Source: Gonatopus flavifemur (Eukaryota; Arthropoda; Insecta; Hymenoptera; Dryinidae). From it: a DNA stretch of 64,000 bases. The notes under the pieces are model-generated. The model was not told the origin of the DNA. It saw only the letters and a program-made list of their open reading frames with translations, and ran no database searches. The translations under genes and the position numbers were made by a program. Each line of letters begins with the position of its first letter. Within the stretch, counting starts at the first letter, position 1. Positions 32,392-44,919 of the stretch are shown here, in pieces. Location of the stretch: contig JAFFJZ010000007.1 of assembly GCA_018340375.1 (NCBI GenBank), forward strand, positions 744,001-808,000. The letters run 5' to 3'.

Positions 32392-35300
32392 GTGGATGGG
32401 AAAGAGAAATTAAACACTGAAAGAACCGAAGAAATTTTGAGAGCAGAAAATAAACGACTAAAGGAAATCATTTCCAAGCAAAATAAAGACATAAAATCAC
32501 TGAAAAATGAATTGACCGCTAAGGATCATATGCTTAAATCCGAAGAAGAAAGAAATGGCACCTTACAAACTTTCAACGATAAGTATCAGAATACAGTGAT
32601 TGAAACCGTCGCAGAAATGAAAGGTATATCATTTAAATCCTTGAGAACATTTTTCTATGTTAACGAAATTCCCCCACAATTTTTTCGAGAATTTAAATTT
32701 ACTTTGAACTGATTGAGGGATTATATATATGTATATATATATATAAATATGTAATATGTGTATATATATTAAAATAAGTTATTCACGTACGAAATGCAAT
32801 TCACATGCACCAAGAAAAAATAAGTATATTACACATCAATTCATTTAACGAATATGCATATACATGTGCACGCAAGAATCGTAGTAATAATAATACACTA
32901 TAAAAACTTTTATGCCTGGAACTTTATTCATACGTGATGAAAGCAATGTCCATTCATGTACTTGAAAAATTTATCAAGATTTTAATTACATATGAATGAG
33001 AATTCAATTACCAAATTATAGTATTATGGGTAACGTAATGCACTAAACATTTAAAAATGCATTACATGTAAGTGAATTCTCAATTCAATCACCGAGTATT
33101 GAAAAATTCATTCAAAAGTGTTTTTGGGAAAGTTAATGAAATCCCAAGGTATTTTGAACCCTAGAACAGGCACGCAAAAAACAAAAAAAATTTCAAATGG
33201 CTGTAATCTCATTTGAAACTAAACGGTTACTAAAGTTACTTTGGGCAGATTATGTTTGTCAGGGGGTATAGTTTTGAAAGATTTGGATGAAGAACTATCT
33301 CCAATAAAGAGATGCTCAGATGCTGAGAAGGAAAAAACGCCCTGGGGTCTCACAGACCCCATGTACCTGTTCTGGGGTTGACAGTAGAAATTGAAATTTT
33401 ATTCATTCAAGCGACATGAAGTTTCAGGCCTCTATTATCTTTCGAGTTCTTCAAATACATTGTGAGACATCCGTTTCTTTTTATGTTTCAAGGGGTGGCA
33501 ACTAGTTAGAATTTTCAAGATATCGATTTTTTTCTTTTGTTTGTTTCGTTGAAGTATGATGTTTCAAAAACATTCTCTGAAAATTTCAAATCAATCCGAT
33601 GAACCGTTTCCGACATATCCTACAATTAGTGAAGGAATCCAGGACCCCCAATAACAAGTACACTGGATAAAATCAGCGGTCTCAAGTACAATCAAACTCA
33701 AATAGTGTTGAATTCAACACCGATTTGTATCAATTCGATTCTAAGTAGAGTGATTTCAACACCACAGCCCACACTGGACTTTTTAAGAACATTTTCGATG
33801 TTATTTCCACTCCGTACTTTTTATAATGCACAGAAAAAATTTTACATTAAAGATTTATCAAACAAAATATCGTACCTGTAGGATATACCTGATTATGTCG
33901 ATAGAAACTATAACTATGTATTTTCTTATTACTCCGCATATAAAACTTAAAAAGAGTTGTGATAATCTGTCGCATACTCATGGTTCTCTTCGTCATAGTA
34001 AAGGTATATCCCACGGCTATAAATATATTAATTTTTCCTACATAATTTTCTCCGTGTGTAGTCGTTCTTCTCGAAAGAATGTTTTGTTTGATAACGACTG
34101 TAACCAGTATAATTCAGAAATCATCCAATGGATTTCGATGAAATTTTCACAGCTTATCAATAGTACTAAAAAGTAGTGCTCAATCAAAGGATTTTCATTA
34201 TTTTGGAAATTTTCAGTTTAACCAACAATAAACTAATGCTTTTTTACTTGGAAAATTGGGAATAAACTGTTAAAAGCCGCCATTTTATTGATTTGAAAAA
34301 AAAAAATTAAAATCTTCGATGAAGCACTAGATTTATTATTTGTTCCATCGATTTTAGATGATCCCGTGAGATGTTGTGGGGTGCTTACAAAGTGGTTTAC
34401 CACGACCAGATGGTCTGGATCACTCACTTTTGATTGGTTGAAATTTAATTCTCAACGAATCAAAAGTGAGTGGTCCAGACCATCTGGTAGTGGTCAGCTA
34501 CTTCGGAAACACGTGTGATGGTCAACGCAAAGTAATCGCTGCGGAGGGTAATGTAAAAAAAGAACAGCGATATTTTTATGAACAATCAATTTCTTTCGTT
34601 GAATTTTCGGCAAAAAAAAATTGGAACATATGGTATAAAAAATTCACGTCATCGGTTTTAGGAAATGACCTTCATTATTATAAACAAAAAAATACTCATC
34701 TTTTTATACCTTTTATCAGATATCACTTGTTAAGGAAAGACACTAGGGTGATAACCATTTCCAAGTGCCTATTTCCCATTCTAATCATCGTTTTTTTCCC
34801 TCAGAAAGGAGTAAAGTTATAAAGAAAAAACAACTTCGACATTGTATTAGAAATAAAAGTATATTGAAAAATGTTTGTGGAGTAAGCACACACTTTATGT
34901 AAGCATACACTTAAGCATAAGCGCAATACGCAGAGACTTCATGTGAGGTTCTGTGCATTGGGTTTACGCTTACGCTTATGCTTATTTTGTCTTAGTACAC
35001 TCTTGTGCTTACTCATTTATATGAGGAAAAAACGAAAAAAATGGCGGCGCACAAGCCGTGTTATAACACAATTGGTTTTGACCAGTCTGTCCGCACACTG
35101 AGAGAAAGGTACCTAGCTGCGGCAACTAAAATTTAGTTGTCCCAGCTAAATTTTAGTCAGCGTAAATAAAAGTCCAGTTGTCTGATATATGAATGAAACA
35201 ATTTATTCAAGGAAACCAAAAAATTTAGCTGTGACAAATAAAATTTATTTGGTTCAACTAAATTTCTATTAAGGTTGACTAAATTCTCTAGCTGTCTAAT

Positions 35301-38300
35301 ATTCAACTAAACGCTTTTTTTCACGCAGTGCATCACGCAGTTAAACTGTCGCATACTTGATCCTACACCAAAAAATGGAATACTTTCGTTAAATATGTTA
35401 ATTCTAGGAGGGACGTAATGGGAAAACTAACCCTTCAGGTACACACAGGTGCGAATTCGCACCAACCATTTGAAAACACATCGATTTTCTTCCAAAATTG
35501 ATTTTATTCTGGCGTTTCTTTCACTGATTAAATCAAATGTTTGTAAATTTTCTTGCATGTCATGTTAATCTGCATTGTCCTTTGAGTTGGTGGAACTGGA
35601 GCAAAGTTGCTTGGTGCAGATTTGCATCTGTGTATACTCCGAAGGTGTGAAAAGATGTATGTACTTGAAGGGGCAAAAATTCAATGACGAATTTGAAGAC
35701 AAGTATCGATTTTTCGACCATAAATTGGGGAATAAAAACCGATCTATTTTTCACTATTCTCAATCAGTGAAACACAATTTCAGGTACTTCTCTGCTAAAA
35801 GTAACATATTTGATGAAAGTACTGTCACTGTTTGTTCTAGGATCAAGTATACGATAGTTACATTCCCTAACAGCACACCCACCGACGTCTCTGTTGCCTC
35901 CGCGGAGCTTCCACGGAGATGTGACGGAGACATCGGTGGGTGTGCTGTTCGGGTTACGTGCCACGACAAGACCGAAAACTGATTGTACAACAGCGTCGCC
36001 ATTTTGTTGTTTTTTCATTGATATATAAATTTTTTTATACACTCCAATATATGTCTAATGTAGCCTCCAACCTTGTGTTTCTGTATACCTTACTGGTGTC
36101 AAAAACTTAAAAAAAACATGACTAGGTAGTTCCTTGAAAATGGTCGATCATCCTGGTGTCCTCTCTTAAAAGGTTATACGTCAAAAGCTCGATCATTATA
36201 CATAGAAGAAAATTTCTTACGAATGGCCATGTAACTTCGAGAATCTTTGTTGGGTAGACTTTGAATTTCCTGCATGTATTCTTAAATGTTTTTACATTAC
36301 GAGACTAGAATTGAGAAAAGAATCGATTTTTTGAAAAATTCCAATTGGGTATAACTTCTAACATTTTATAAGTAAATCATCTTCTTTGAATTTTCATCAG
36401 GATGAATGATATAATTTGAAATGTTTTATTATTTCAAATGTATCTGTATCCCGTACAGCACATTCACCAATCGCGGACATTTTTCCGTCGCATCTCCGCT
36501 CGTCCACCTTGTATCCACGTTTCCCTTTTATCCATCTCGCCTCTACGGAGATGCGACGTGGACATCCATGAAATAACTTATATTTGGTTGTGTGCTTTTT
36601 CATGCAGAGATCGTCAAGAATTCTGTAAAAATGAATCCCGACACAGCATCTCCTGGAGTAGGGGCCGTCGCTGTGGGTTATGTGAGAAAACGAGAAGGAC
36701 TTGTAAGATTATTTTTGGCAATAATTTAATATTTTCAGAAAATAGATAATGACGTGACTTTTGGTTCATTTCAGAAAATAAAATGCAATTCAATTGATTT
36801 TTAATCCATCATTTACTTCAACATACCTCTGAAAAGAATCGCTAATATAGAATTGATTATTAAATGAAATGTTATTGAAAGGGTTCAGTCATTTTTAAGA
36901 TAACCTGAATAAAAAAATAATCGAATGTTTCGATCAACGATCATTTCGTGACGGCTCATAGTCGATTATCGGATTTTTTTTGGCCTGTGAGCCGTACTTG
37001 AGGAATAGATGTGGGCTTTTTGCGAAGTCATCAGTGATGGATATTTTGGATTTTTCGTTATTCGGGGCATGTGTGACTGAATCTTTTAATAAGGTTCCAC
37101 CATTCTTTGTTACGCTCACAAAATTCTCATGTCTTTTCTAAAATTTTGAAGAAAAAGTAAAGATAGGATGCAGTAGAAACATTTCTTTAGAAACAACGGA
37201 GAAACTAAAATATGTAAAATATTGCATTTGTCATTTCTTCACTGTGAACGTTCCCGATAAATGCTACGAACAAGTACTCTGTATTTCCTTACGAAATTCG
37301 TCAGTGACAAAAACCATTTTTTGTAAGATCACTTGCATTTTTTGAAAATCTTGAAGAAATGTTTTTTACATATTTTTTGTGAGATCTGTTGAGTATGTTC
37401 AAGAAATGTTTTTGAGATTTATTTAATCCTCCGAAAGCACACTGGGTTTGAAAGACCCTCCCGTCAACCAGCTTGAGAAATTGTTCAAACAATGTTAATA
37501 ATGTTAATGTTAATATAACAAATCTATTTTGATTTTCCTCAATTAATTTGTCAATGTTTCAAGTATCTGTGGTTGTTTTTTTTGCCGATCGTACACAGGA
37601 TGACCAGACGTCTATATTTTGGAGGACCTGTATTATTTATTGCACCGTTACCCTCGTCGAGATCCATTATACAGATGAGATAGGTTTTCAAACTTGCTGC
37701 GAAGTACTTGGTGTGAGGAACGAGTAAAATACAAGCAGGGTTGCCAGAAAAACGATCGTGTGAGACCCGATTGGGTTATTCGCTCAAAATTATCAAATCA
37801 GATTCTATATGAGACACGTAATGAGCAGATTACACGATAATTTATCTGCAACCCTGAATAGAGGGGATCAATCATTTGAAATCATTGAGTCCTCCTTTTA
37901 GTGTCCTCGATTTTCATGACGATTGTTCTTCATGTGAAAAATTTTATCCGGTAACCCTCGTACATGTCGTTTCAAACTGGTGGATGATTAAAGTTGCATG
38001 ACAAAATAGATGTGTTCTCGGAGGGTTGATCCTTTTGAATACGTTGATTGCAGTAATGTATTTGAGATATCTTTGAAACGTAGGAAATACAAGCATGTCC
38101 ATGAGAATATTTGATAGGCAGACGAAAATCAACGAATGCTAAGGGGCTTCGAGCGCTGGAGAATTGTGAATGTATTTGAGAAGTTTGGCGTAAAATTTTC
38201 CTCGCTTAGATTCTACCTATCTGCTGTGTGTGTGAACCTAAATATTGAGAGCGCTCGAAGCCCCTTAACGTCAGTTTGAGTGAGTCGGAAGATAAAACTT

Positions 38301-41300
38301 GATTCGACTTCCAGTATTGATACCTTTCCCCAAGAGAACCAAAATCTGTATACATCCAGGGGACGTCCATACACGTCTCTTAGACGTCCTATGGAGGTGC
38401 AATTTAAGTGTCCGGCGGACATTCGAAATTCCAAAGAACGTGAGAGAGACGTATGTGGACGTCCCTTGGACGTACGCACGTTTTTGGTTCTCTTGGGGTT
38501 GTGATTGATGAATTGTCTATCATTATTGCTCGGAACATGGAATATGTAATCATTTGTTCTCATTTTATTCAAGACGCATGTGGGATGTGATTGCTGGATC
38601 ACCAGCGAACAATTTGATAGCTTGCTCGCTCTGAAAGATCCTGTAATATTTACAAGAGATCTTGCCAGAATCTTATTTAGTGAGCAAGTCCTTCAAAAAA
38701 GTACGGTCACTGGCAGGCGTTCCAATAACACCAGTGCTACCAAACAACCCGAAAAATTGGACGGAAATAAAATGAACGCTATAAAAGGTATCTTTCAAAA
38801 ATTTGTATGTGCACATTTTTATTTTGATGAAGAATTTTTATAAAAGTATGACCAACTTTGTAGAGTTTGTGAATTATGTGCAAACTTTCTATGAGAAGTA
38901 GTGTTTCACTATCGTCTTGCCGAGATTGACTAGGTCTCGACTTCGGTCTCGATTTAGTCCTGAAATTTATAATTTCGTCTCGAGTGAAACACTCATGCAA
39001 AATATAAACAAATTTATTTGGCACGAAAAAGAGAAGCGAGTTTAGAAATACTCATACAGCCCTGAAGATTCCATGAAGATTGCAGAAATCTAACATTTGA
39101 AGCATTGAAATATTTCAGTGATATTTTTGGAATATTCTTTTGTAATATTCATTCTTGTGATATTTCTGGAATACTTCAGAAACATTTTTGAAGTATTCCA
39201 TTGTAATATTTATTCTTTTAATATATCTGAGATATTGCAAATAGCTACAATTTCGATTGACAGGTTTTTGACATATTGTTGTAAAAGTTCATTGAAATGT
39301 AATGAAGGTGCAAGATTGAAATATAATTGAAGGCTCACGGTCTAAGCCTGTTCTAACATTCATACAAGTTTTTCCTTCGGGTTCCAGGGATGAGTGAAAT
39401 TTCCAAGTTTCAGATCATTTGAATGAAGAGTAAATGATAAGGATCAATTCAAAGTTGTAAGGATGTTCACTGCAGGGGGTTCAGCGGAATTGACATGTAA
39501 CACGGAAACAAAAAACAAGGAATAATCGCATGAACACCTATCGCGTATCGATCGTAAGGAGGCATTCTTGGAATAAAAGCAAGGACCTATGCACTATTCC
39601 GAATGCGGCAGCGATAAGTGCCTCGGTTCATGCTTTTATTCCAAGAGTTCCACGGGATGAACGCGTGAGACTTATTGCAATTTATGCGTGACAAATATTC
39701 ACGGGACAACCCCTACATTTTTCTCTCCGTGAATCTGCGAAGTTTTTTTGATTCATTCGTTTGTATACGTAATTGAGGCCCGGATGCAATAAGGGGCCTA
39801 ACGCTCGAAACCGCGAAAAAGCCGTGACGTCACACGCCAAAATCAAAAGTTGGAATTCCAGAATTTGAGAAAAAACTGGGTGATAGGTTTTGAAAAATCA
39901 ATGTAAGTGTTTTTCTTGGATTAATATTTTCCGAGAAAAAAATGGAAACTGCACATTTGTTCGTACCGAAAATTATTGTTTTTCAATATTTAACTCGTTC
40001 TACCTCAGTCATTTTTCAATGTATCATAATGAATGTTGAATATTCTGATTCGCAAGGCTTTTCCGATTACGAAGATGTTGCAGATTGTCAAAACCGCATT
40101 GACAAATACAAGAAAGAAAGGTAAAAAAATGAATTTGGCAAAAAATGTTGGCAAGTTTAGACCGCAGGCCCTTCGATTGATATAATACTGAAATGTTTGG
40201 GGCTATATAGGTATTTGAGAAACCGAGAAAAATTTGTATTTCATGTATAATTTTCGTTTCATTTATAGTTTAATCGTCTTTCTTGTTATGTTATCGACAT
40301 TTTCAATATTTCCAGAGGCTCTACAGTTTTTTTTAAATAAGCGAGAATTCAAGCACATCTCTCAAGCATCAAAACAGGAGATGGTCAAGAAAGTAAATGA
40401 TACTTTATGTTCACTGATTTCTGACGTGAAAAGGAAATTGAAAAAAAGAAAAGGTAATTTTTCATTCATTCATAATTAATTTTTCATTCAGCAAAATATC
40501 AATAAGTCCCATAATCATGATGATCATCATGATCATGTGTTAATGATAATCATGATGTTGAATGTTTTTTGGTCAATAACTTGTGTTTTCCTTTTACTCA
40601 TTCGAATCTCCTTGAAAAAATCGATAAGTTCTGAGGTTTCTTATTAAGTTTTTTTTTTAATACTCTCAAAAATGGTTTTTAAGATCCACAATCTCACTTA
40701 GATAGGATTTCGTGCGAGAACATACTTTGTGAGTTTATTGCATGCAAAAAAGTAGCAAGCACAAGCAGTTTGTTAGCAGTGCACTGGAATCCATCTTTAC
40801 GAACATTTGAATCGCAATACTCCAAGTTAAAAGCCACATTTTCAATCTTTTATGTCTCGATCATATTGTTTTTAATGTACCTATTTTGTGACGGCAATTG
40901 ATTCTTCAGTACTTCAACTACACGGAGAGAATCCTACACTAATGATTACTCTTGACTACATGACTGACTCGTGTTATGAAAACAAATGAAGTCTAACAGC
41001 ATTGATAACTGTATTAACACGATCCAGTCGTGTGAAAACAGCACTGATTCGTGTCAATACAGTAACTAATGCTGTTAGACTTCATTTGTTTTTATAACAT
41101 GAGCCAGTCGTGTAGTAAAGAGTAATCATTAGTGCAGGATTCTCTCCGTGTATACTTCCTGGATTCAAAAGTCCATTAAATCCCATTGATTAATGAGATT
41201 TAATACAAACTTTGCGATGGTCAATAATCATTCACGCTCGTTCAAACCTGTTAAAACCCTTTGGAACCGATTGAATTAATGGGACTGAATAAAAATTGTG

Positions 41301-42451
41301 TAGGTTTGAATGGGCATTTTCCATTGCAAAGTTTGTATCAAATTTCATTAATTAATGGGATTCAATAGACTTCTTTTTACCACAGCTATATCACATTTTT
41401 ATCAATTTATAATGCGTTATTCAAAGTTGCTGGAACCACCTTAAGGAAAAATTTGAGATATCCGAATTTTGGTGAGGAAGACGGGATTTATTGCAAGAAA
41501 GGACGTTTTTCATGTATTTATACAACTGCTCGACTATTATTTTGAGACGGTACATTTTAATTGGAAAGCGGATTCGTTTCCCCAGTGAAGTAAGCTATGT
41601 TTCAGCTGCAGCCGATTGCCTCCTTGTAATAAAAGCATCAGTTTCCGCAGTGCAATCATGAATTTCCAAGATTTAATCATCATAATATGATTACCACAGG
41701 TATCTATATTACACTAGATCGCGAACGACCCCGTAAATTGTACATAAAAAGTAGCACACAAAAATATGTACGAACAGTGTGCAAATGCGCATGCGTTAAA
41801 TAAGCCCCCTGTTATAGTTGAAGTTGATTGGTTTAAATTGGTGGAGCCTTATTCCGAGCACGCGCACTCACTTATGTACATAAGTTTGATACATGTTTTT
41901 GTGGGGCTATGTACTACCGTACGTTAGCAATCTAGTGGAATATAGATATCTGTGATGATTACCAACTTCTCACAAATTCACTAAGAATATTTTTCACCAA
42001 TGATTTTTGCTTTAAACTTGTTACAGTTTCTCTAGTATTAATGCAAACAATCTTTTCGTTTAGTCACTGAACATTTAAAAAATTCACATCTTTTGTATAC
42101 TACCACTACCGTTTTTTGTGTTTTTGATGTTGTGTTTTAGGAGCATGCGCCGATAAAAAAGGAGAAGAGATAATTATCACCGTCGATCCATACAGTGGTG
42201 GTTCTTCTGAATCAGCGAGTCAAGAAATTAATGATGAAGAAGAAGAAGAGGAAGAAGAAGAAGAAGAAAACGAAAATCATGGAAACCAAAAACAAGGAGA
42301 AGATAGAGAATATAAAGAAGATGTAGAAAGTGGAGAAGATGAAGGAGATCGAGTAGATGAAGAAGGTGCAGGAGGTGAAGAAAGTGAGAACGGTGAAGAA
42401 GATGGAGAAAATGGTGGAGATGCTTTAATCCATGAACAGGATTTAGATTAG
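32392..42451 (+). CDS. BEN-domain protein with coiled coil and acidic tail, five exons, 5' end not found
   Basis: BEN domains bind DNA and chromatin proteins; here the product is probably a nuclear partner or cargo of the giant transposon (inference). Exons: 32392-32623, 36608-36702, 38574-38787, 40316-40453, 42141-42451. All have AG/GT borders, and the phases agree throughout (1, 0, 1, 1), giving 329 residues to a TAG at 42449-42451 with no stop. Residues about 8-70 form a K/E-rich heptad coiled coil. Residues 110-226 form the BEN domain: GCDCWITSEQFDSLL, then DPVIFTRDLARILF, TVTGRRSNN, LDGNKMNAIKEAL, and a basic C-terminal helix ending KRKLKKRK. Residues about 245-329 are a Glu-rich tail. 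The first exon starts after acceptor CACTAACGTATGTACTAG, so an upstream exon with the ATG is missing from the model. The gene is divergent from the transposase, and its introns are full of MITEs. Open throughout, unlike the transposase. Confidence 0.75.
34390..34500. repeat. Foldback in BEN-gene intron 1
   Basis: Arms CCAGATGGTCTGGATCACTC and GAGTGGTCCAGACCATCTGG. The short frames either side (33826-34176, 34466-34822) have no family features, and I leave them out. 33100-33680 and 34830-35340 are AT-rich with small hairpins only. Confidence 0.6.
35872..35949. repeat. Compact hairpin in BEN-gene intron 1
   Basis: ACAGCACACCCACCGACGTC and GACATCGGTGGGTGTGCTGT form arms; the loop is GC-rich (CTCCGCGGAGCTTCCACGGAG). 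Related to the CACCCACCGATGTCCACGTC segment at 31117-31140 and to 36454-36598. Confidence 0.6.
36454..36598. repeat. Foldback abutting the exon 2 acceptor of the BEN gene
   Basis: Arms AGCACATTCACCAATCGCGG-type on the left and GGTTGTGTGCT on the right, with GTCGCATCTCCG and CGGAGATGCGAC inside. It ends 9 bp before the AG acceptor at 36606-36607, so the branch-point region is element-derived. Confidence 0.55.
37737..37855. mobile_element. hAT-like MITE (CAGGGTTGC) in BEN-gene intron 2
   Basis: Ends CAGGGTTGCCAG and TCTGCAACCCTG; flanks AATACAAG and AATAGAGG match at 6 of 8 bases. 36703-37736 shows no other feature. Confidence 0.5.
38320..38500. repeat. Foldback in BEN-gene intron 2
   Basis: CCCCAAGAGAACCAAAA and TTTTTGGTTCTCTTGGGG bound arms with GGGGACGTCCATACACGTCTC and GTCCCTTGGACGT. 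A second foldback just left (about 38138-38268) has arms AAGGGGCTTCGAGCGCT and AGCGCTCGAAGCCCCTT. Confidence 0.65.
38840..40026. other. Intron 3 of the BEN gene, left part; small repeats only
   Basis: Contains a GTCTCGA and TCGAGAC cluster (38905-38990), a stretch of GAATATTC-like motifs (39110-39240) and a foldback at about 39545-39650 with arms TTCTTGGAATAAAAGCA and TGCTTTTATTCCAAGA. Confidence 0.45.
40030..40121 (+). other. Possible alternative exon in the BEN-gene region
   Basis: The ATG at 40030 opens a codon-like run (NVEYSDSQGFSDYEDVADC, then QNRIDKYKKE) ending at a GT donor (AAAG/GTAAAA). It would end in phase 2, while the next known exons begin in phase 1, so it does not fit the main transcript. 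It could be an alternative first exon, a relic or chance. Confidence 0.25.
40919..41154. repeat. Foldback in BEN-gene intron 4
   Basis: Arms ACACGGAGAGAATCCTACAC and GTGCAGGATTCTCTCCGTGT; inner AAATGAAGTCTAACAGCAT and ATGCTGTTAGACTTCATTT. Confidence 0.7.
41170..41395. repeat. Foldback in BEN-gene intron 4
   Basis: AAAGTCCATTAAATCCCATT and its diverged inverse AATGGGATTCAATAGACTT; inner TACAAACTTTGC and GCAAAGTTTGTA. Confidence 0.55.
41690..41965. repeat. Foldback in BEN-gene intron 4
   Basis: GATTACCACAGGTATCTATAT and the inverse ATATAGATATCTGTGATGATT, with TTATGTACATAA as an internal palindrome. Confidence 0.55.
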
Positions 42452-44756
42452 CTATAAAAAATTATAAAAAACAACCATCAATCAAAAAAATTTTAAATAT
42501 ATTTTATTTATTTGTCATCTAAATACGTTATATTAAATTTTATATTTCTTGCCTGGAATAATCCAGAATAATAAATTATTCCGATAAAAAAATCTTTCAC
42601 ATTGCGCATTCATATAACGTATTATATCTCATTCAGATCCCACATAGCACGATTGGCTTAGTAGTATTTCCAGAATATTTTGGAGATATTACTGAGATAT
42701 TCGTACCATATGGGAGCATCCGGTAGTCAGATTCATTAATGCTCTGATTATACACTGAAAAAAGGCTGGTAACAATGATCAAATGATATTTTTGAATATG
42801 ACCAATCAAATATTCGATAACAATACTCGAATATTTAATAATGTTTATAAATTATGTTTATAATTATCGAATATTGAATAAATATTATCGATATTTGATT
42901 AATGTTATCGAATATTTGATTGGTCATATTCAAGAATATCATTTGATAACTGTGAGCTGCCTTTTTTTCAGTGTACGTCAAAACTCGCATTGTCCTCACA
43001 TACGTATAATCTAGCAGATTCAGGTAAATCTATCGGCCATATCTCGATTGATTCTCATAATGCGGTAATTTTACACTCCCAATGTTGAAAGGAATAATGA
43101 ATCATCTAATCGACTAAATGACAAATGCACATCAGAAACGAATAACAAACGACATATATTTTTTCTTTTGTTATCCGTTTCTAATGTATTTTTGTCATTT
43201 TTGTCCGCATTTTTCCGGAACTTTGTACAAGGATAAAATTCCGAATCAGAAAAAATCATTCATATAACTTGAATGTGTATCAGAATAGGAATTGATTCTC
43301 ACAGAAGTTTATCATGTTATAGTGTTTTCATTCCTCTGGTGAAAATTCAGCGTATACACTGAGCTCAAAGGGAGCGTATACGAAGCAAAAAGTGTTCTAA
43401 TCTTTTCCTGAAGCGTATGGGGCTCGCTTACTGTGGAGAATCGAAATCATACGTTTTATTTCCGCTTCATAAGCTTGCAATATCGTTTTCCAAACGCTTC
43501 ATGCGATTTGATAGGACGTTCCATCAAGTGCATGCAAAACGTCGGTATTTTGACTGCAAATAATATTGTTGAGCGGTCAATATCGAAGACAGTTCATGAC
43601 TGTTCAATTTTGACATTTAGGATTTTTTGACTTTGTTCACTACCTTTGTTTTAACTTACGGTTTTAATACTCTTCGTATCCTATCCAATTAAACGCCGTA
43701 TACTTTTCACTGCCACTTTTGTAACGCTGCAGCAAACACTTCATTTATACTGAGAAAAATTTATAGTTGAATTTACTACGGAATTGTTGGGGTAAAAGAA
43801 TTATCATTATCAAAGATAATGTTATCATTTTTGTAACCCTGACAGCTCCAAGTAAGCCTATTATCTAAACTTCGCGGTGACGGATCCAGCAAGTCGTCTA
43901 CCTGTCTCTTGGGGGGGAGGAGGGCCTCTTCACATTCTTTCTCAACCTGCATACTTGAATGGAAGGAGGGAAAGATGGACAACTTACTGGATTCGCCACT
44001 GACATTTCGATTAATTCTCATGAAGCAGTAATTTCATACTCTCAATATCCGAAACAATTACGGATTCAATCATTCCATTGATGAAGAGTGGAATTTTTTA
44101 GATATAATCATTTTTGAATTTTCTCTCAGATTCAGATCACGCGAAAGCATTATCCCAGCAAACACGACTGCTGGCATTTCAAAGGTCCAGTAATGTCTCT
44201 GCACCGGCATTGTGAGGCCATCAGTGGCCCATTGTAATGCCAGATATTATTGTTTGTAGGGATGTATTGCATAAGCGCTCGACATTATTCGTCAAGTTAG
44301 AGGTCGGTGGATCTGTAGAAGAAAATTCAAGTATTCTATCATTGTTTGTTTCAAAGCTATAATGATTCAAAGTTGCTGGATACCGATTCGCTAGAAGCGA
44401 AAACATTTCGAATCGCTTTAGCTCTGTAACAACCGACGATAAAATACTTGGATTTTTTTCGCAGATCCGTTATTTTCCCACTTGGCCAACGATTTCAAGC
44501 TCAAGTATTTATCGAACAAGGCTTTCGAGTGATTCAGAATTAAAAGAACAATTTTAAATGCTGTTGTCTCAAAAGCTGAGCCGCCAAAAAAGTTTTCGGA
44601 CGGGAAATTATTGGATTTCAGCTGCAGAATATACTTATCAAAACCGGTCTGTAAATGATTTTACATCCTGTACATAAGCATATCCTCATTACCAAGCAGC
44701 AAGCCGTGTCTATGGATTTCGATGCAGAAACACAAGTCAAATCAATTCATTCAACG
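42452..44756. other. Non-coding interior right of the BEN gene
   Basis: Likely 3' UTR to about 42590 (AATAAA-type signals near 42570). A foldback at 42751-42977 has arms TACACTGAAAAAAGGC and the inverse GCCTTTTTTTCAGTGTA, with GACCAATCAAATATTCGATA and its complement inside. No frame with a recognisable product in the remainder. Confidence 0.5.
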
Positions 44757-44918
44757 ACTTGAATTAGGGGTGTCCACGGCGTGCTCAGTTTGCTTCGCGA
44801 CATGTTCAGTTCACTGGTTCGGTGGCTCCGCGGGTGTCTGCGCGGAGGTGTACCAGCGAACTGAACTTGTCGCGAAGCAAATTGAGCAATCCATGGACAC
44901 CCCTGACTTGAATTGTGT
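44757..44918. repeat. Foldback MITE at the inner edge of the right satellite
   Basis: GGGGTGTCCACGGCGTGCTC and GAGCAATCCATGGACACCCC; inner TTTGCTTCGCGACATGTTCA and TGAACTTGTCGCGAAGCAAA. The frame at 44722-45207 is this palindrome read through. Confidence 0.65.
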
Positions 44919-44919
44919 T

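Noticed and set aside
33826..34822. Frames of 116 and 118 codons in the first BEN-gene intron
   Set aside because: AT-rich composition, no splice partners in phase, and one begins inside a foldback.
35575..35765. An extra BEN-gene exon (GQKFNDEFEDKYRFFDHKLG region)
   Set aside because: Parts look codon-like, but I found no acceptor/donor pair in a phase that would fit between 32623 and 36608, and the direct join already agrees in phase.
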